A program made the translations under genes and the position numbers. From NCBI GenBank assembly GCA_045537235.1, contig JAZSPB010000125.1, positions 14,995-78,994 of the forward strand: a stretch of DNA of 64,000 nucleotides, read 5' to 3'. This stretch comes from RGIG8775 sp045537235 (GTDB lineage Bacteria; Bacillota; Clostridia; Oscillospirales; CAG-272). The notes under the pieces are model-generated. The model made no database searches. It was not told the DNA's origin and saw only the letters and a list, made by a program, of their open reading frames with translations. Position 1 is the first letter of the stretch. Each line of letters opens with the position of its first letter. Below are positions 61,333-64,000 of the stretch, piece by piece.

Positions 61333-61409
61333 GCCTTTCGGTTTTGTTATTGAAAAATATTTCCCCGTGTGTTACGATATAAATGAAATTCACAAGGAGG
61401 CTTCGCATC

Positions 61410-63635
61410 ATGAAGTATATTGCCCAAAATGACTACGATTACATTACGAGCAAATATCACGACGTTAATCACCCCTTCAATTCCTTTCGCAGATTTATTC
61501 GTAGAGATGAACTGTTTTCAAAGGACAGCGGAACGGAACCGCAAGATATTTTGGACGGAATTATCGAAAATGATAAGAAAAATATAAATCTGCCTCACCC
61601 GATCCGAAAGGCAAATGCGTTAGCATACGTTCTGAAAAACACAAGAATTTCTTGCGATCCGCGAGATATTTTTCCTGCGATCAATATGGTCGACCGTCCG
61701 CTTATCGCCACTTTGGTCAACCGTTGGAAGAAGGAGGTCTTTGACCTGATCATTCCGGAGACAGGCAAAAAACGCCGTCAACTGGAGACGGACGGAATCG
61801 TCACGATCTGGCCCGATTACGCTCACAGTGTGCCTTATTGGGACAGGATCTTTTCTTTGGGCTTCTGTGGATTGTTAGCAGAAAGCGAAGCCGCTCACCG
61901 TTCAAAGGAATGGACGCCGGAGCAGGACGCGTTCTTTGAAGGGATCCGAATCACCTATGAGGCCATTCTTTGCTTTATCGGCAGGCTGGAGAAATTGGCA
62001 AGAAAAACGGCAGGCTCGGAAAGGCTTGCCGCCGCGCTTGCAAGTATAAAGCAAGGTGCGCCGCAAACCTTTTACGAGGCGTTGCTCGTTGACTATCTCT
62101 TTTTCATGATCAGCGAGCATGTAGACTGTATGCAGGTTCGTTCCCTCTGCAATTTTGACCGTTTGTTCTACGGCTACTACAAAAATGACCTTAAGAATGG
62201 CGTATCCGAGGAACAGATCCGCCGTGATCTTGCCTATTTCTTCCTGCAATTCACCGCCATAGGAAATTATTGGGGGCAACCCGTTTATCTTGGCGGAGAA
62301 AAAGCAGACGGAACCACGCAGATAAATGAGCTTTCCTATTTATTCCTTGATGTTTACAATGAAATGGGAATTTACAATCCCAAAATACAGATTAAGGTCT
62401 GCCGATCCACCCCCAAAGATTTTCTTATGAGGGCATTGCGTATGATCCGCGGAGGAAACAACAGTATCGTGTTTGTAAGTGACTACAAAGTCAGAGCTTC
62501 GCTGGAAAAAGTAGGCGTTCCCGCCGATGAAGCGCGTCTTGCCGACATCAAGGGATGCTATGAGTATTCGGCTCCCTGCTCCATCGAAACGGGCGCTATG
62601 GTATATCTCAATCTCTTGAAGCCCCTTGAATATGCAATGCACGAGGGAAAAGACGGTGTTACCGGTTGCTTCTCGGGCAACCCCGGTCCGAATGTCGATG
62701 AGTATGAAACCTTTGAGGATTTTTATCAAGAATATAAGCGTCAGCTTTCCTTTATCATTGAGCAAACCATTGCGGTTACCAATTCGTTCGAAGGATACCT
62801 TTCTTACATGAGTCCGCAACCCCTTCTCTCTGCGACCTTCCCTTCCTGTCTTGAAAAGGGCGATGATGCACTCAGAAGCGGGTCGGTATACAACGATGAC
62901 CGAATTATGTTCGGCTATCTTGCGGACATATCGGATTCGTTGACCAATATCAAAAAATATGTATTTGATAAAAAGATGCTTACTCTCGCGGAGCTTCGTG
63001 ATATTCTCGATTGCAATTTTGAGGGCTATGAAGAATGGCGTCGCAGACTGCTTGCGGACAAAGACAAGTACGGAAACAACAAAGCGCTTCCGGACGCTTT
63101 TGCCAAAGATATTGCGAATTACGTTTGCTCTGTCGTTTGCGGGCGAGCCAACTCAAAGGAACGCGGCGGAAAATGGAATCTCGGCTTCCATGTGGCTCGA
63201 CAGTCTTACGAACACGCGGACAAAACCGCCTCCTCTCCCAACGGTCGGCTTCTCGGTGAGGAGCTTTCCAAAAACATCTCGCCCTCCATGGGAATGAATC
63301 GGGAAGGCGCGACTGCCGCCATCCTTTCGGCAACCAAAATCGATGCCACCGCCTTTACCTGCGATGCCGCCCTTGACCTTGGACTGCTTCCCGGGGCAGT
63401 CTCGGGTGAGGACGGACTTGAGGCAATGTACGGGCTTTTGATGACCTTTATAAACAGAGGCGGGCACGCGATACACATCAACGTATTTGACGCGCAAACC
63501 CTTCGAGATGCGCAAGCTCATCCCGAAAAATATCAGGATCTTCAGATCAGAGTTTGCGGTTGGAACGTGCTTTGGAATAATATAAACAAAAAAGAACAGG
63601 ACGGATTTATCAAGCAAGCCGAGGCACTGATATAA
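61410..63635 (+). CDS. Second glycyl radical enzyme (PFL-like)
   Basis: 741 residues from ATG 61410 (MKYIAQNDYDY) behind AAGGAGG; the frame opens at 61383. Thiyl Cys383 (DIKGCYEYSAPC), radical Gly717 in IRVCGWNVLWN, close to the C-terminus. The Cys context GCYEY resembles GRE dehydratase/decarboxylase-like families more than PFL. It has no activase of its own here, so the 57.4 kb activase may serve both. Divergent from its AraC gene. Substrate unknown. Confidence 0.9.
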   Translation: MKYIAQNDYDYITSKYHDVNHPFNSFRRFIRRDELFSKDSGTEPQDILDGIIENDKKNINLPHPIRKANALAYVLKNTRISCDPRDIFPAINMVDRPLIATLVNRWKKEVFDLIIPETGKKRRQLETDGIVTIWPDYAHSVPYWDRIFSLGFCGLLAESEAAHRSKEWTPEQDAFFEGIRITYEAILCFIGRLEKLARKTAGSERLAAALASIKQGAPQTFYEALLVDYLFFMISEHVDCMQVRSLCNFDRLFYGYYKNDLKNGVSEEQIRRDLAYFFLQFTAIGNYWGQPVYLGGEKADGTTQINELSYLFLDVYNEMGIYNPKIQIKVCRSTPKDFLMRALRMIRGGNNSIVFVSDYKVRASLEKVGVPADEARLADIKGCYEYSAPCSIETGAMVYLNLLKPLEYAMHEGKDGVTGCFSGNPGPNVDEYETFEDFYQEYKRQLSFIIEQTIAVTNSFEGYLSYMSPQPLLSATFPSCLEKGDDALRSGSVYNDDRIMFGYLADISDSLTNIKKYVFDKKMLTLAELRDILDCNFEGYEEWRRRLLADKDKYGNNKALPDAFAKDIANYVCSVVCGRANSKERGGKWNLGFHVARQSYEHADKTASSPNGRLLGEELSKNISPSMGMNREGATAAILSATKIDATAFTCDAALDLGLLPGAVSGEDGLEAMYGLLMTFINRGGHAIHINVFDAQTLRDAQAHPEKYQDLQIRVCGWNVLWNNINKKEQDGFIKQAEALI

Positions 63636-63719
63636 GAACAGGGGGCTTTGTTCAAAAGCATATTTTGCAAAATAAAAAGAACACCGATTCTTCTCTGCAT
63701 TCTTAGCGGAGAAATGACT

Positions 63720-63756
63720 AACACCACCAAGGATTTTCTTTGGTGGTGTTGTTTTT
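63720..63756 (+). terminator. Terminator after the second glycyl radical gene
   Basis: Stem AACACCACCAA (63720-63730) / TTGGTGGTGTT (63740-63750), then GTTTTT. A short AGAACACCGATT remnant resembling the repeat family lies just upstream (63,678-63,690). Confidence 0.85.
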
Positions 63757-63773
63757 ATGAAGCAAACTTACGA

Positions 63774-63910
63774 AAGGCTCCCTCCGGGAGGAGCTGGCGC
63801 CGAAGGCGACTGAGGGAGAGCGCGTTATTATGAGGTCAATCTAAATTCCAAGTCACGCAGGCTCCTTCCACCACTTCGTGGTCCCCCTTCCTCCCGGAGG
63901 AAGGCTTTTG
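63774..63910. repeat. Clostridia intergenic palindromic repeat
   Basis: AGGCTCCCTCCGGGAGGAGC, GGCGCCGAAGGCG and TGAGGGAG, followed by an inverted partner around CTCCCGGAGGAAGGC (63,890-63,905). This type of intergenic palindrome is widespread in gut Clostridia. No gene lies from 63,757 to the window end. Confidence 0.65.
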
Positions 63911-64000
63911 CGAGTCATTCCTCTGCGTATAGTGGGTTCGGGCTTCTGCCCGATTATGCGCGGACTGCCACGCGCTATGCTTGCCCCGGACGTAAGCGTC

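Overview
The window is bacterial DNA from an uncultured gut-type member of the Clostridia. This placement is an inference from Firmicutes-style Shine-Dalgarno sites (AAAGGAGG-like), near-consensus sigma-A promoters, an ssrA 3' end of Clostridia type, AraC-regulated glycoside hydrolase and glycyl radical enzyme genes, and a Clostridia-type intergenic palindrome at the right edge. No rRNA, intact tRNA or CRISPR array was seen.

Positions 1 to about 45,948 are the integrase-proximal part of a temperate, long-tailed (siphovirus-like) prophage. Reading leftward from about 42 kb, the minus strand carries: (i) the early region, 41,958-24,628, with a Cro-like repressor, ImmA/IrrE-type peptidase, second HTH protein, LRR protein, helicase-methyltransferase fusion, SSB, PD-(D/E)XK nuclease, putative annealing protein, replication initiator-like protein, two radical SAM proteins, ASCH protein and many tiny, translationally coupled zinc-finger genes; (ii) a two-gene moron with its own promoter and terminator (24,368-23,200); (iii) the late operon from a promoter at 23,138-23,165: a possible small terminase-like protein, large terminase, portal, RuvC-like nuclease, protease with nested scaffold, capsid, connectors, Ig-decorated tail tube, tape measure, and a protein running off the left edge. 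Lysis enzymes and the left prophage end lie outside the window.

The lysis-lysogeny switch is at 41,958-42,188: divergent promoters for a CI/LexA-like repressor (+) and a Cro-like protein (-), each with a CAC-N5-GTG operator in its -35/-10 spacer, plus three further copies. To its right are a cysteine-rich membrane protein and a tyrosine integrase, then attR: a 23-bp piece matching the 3' end of tmRNA followed by a terminator. The prophage is therefore read as inserted in ssrA, with the intact gene expected left of the window.

From 46 kb to the end the genes are host metabolic modules: AraC + GH42-like glycosidase; a 2301-residue secreted esterase with repeated binding modules; AraC + glycyl radical activase + glycyl radical enzyme; AraC + a second glycyl radical enzyme. 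Same-direction repeats resembling the ssrA 3' end plus its terminator punctuate these modules (about 45.95, 48.9, 56.45 and 60.35 kb). This punctuation is the most unusual large-scale pattern seen here. Start codons were chosen by ribosome-binding site and stop/start coupling, so several differ from the longest open frame.
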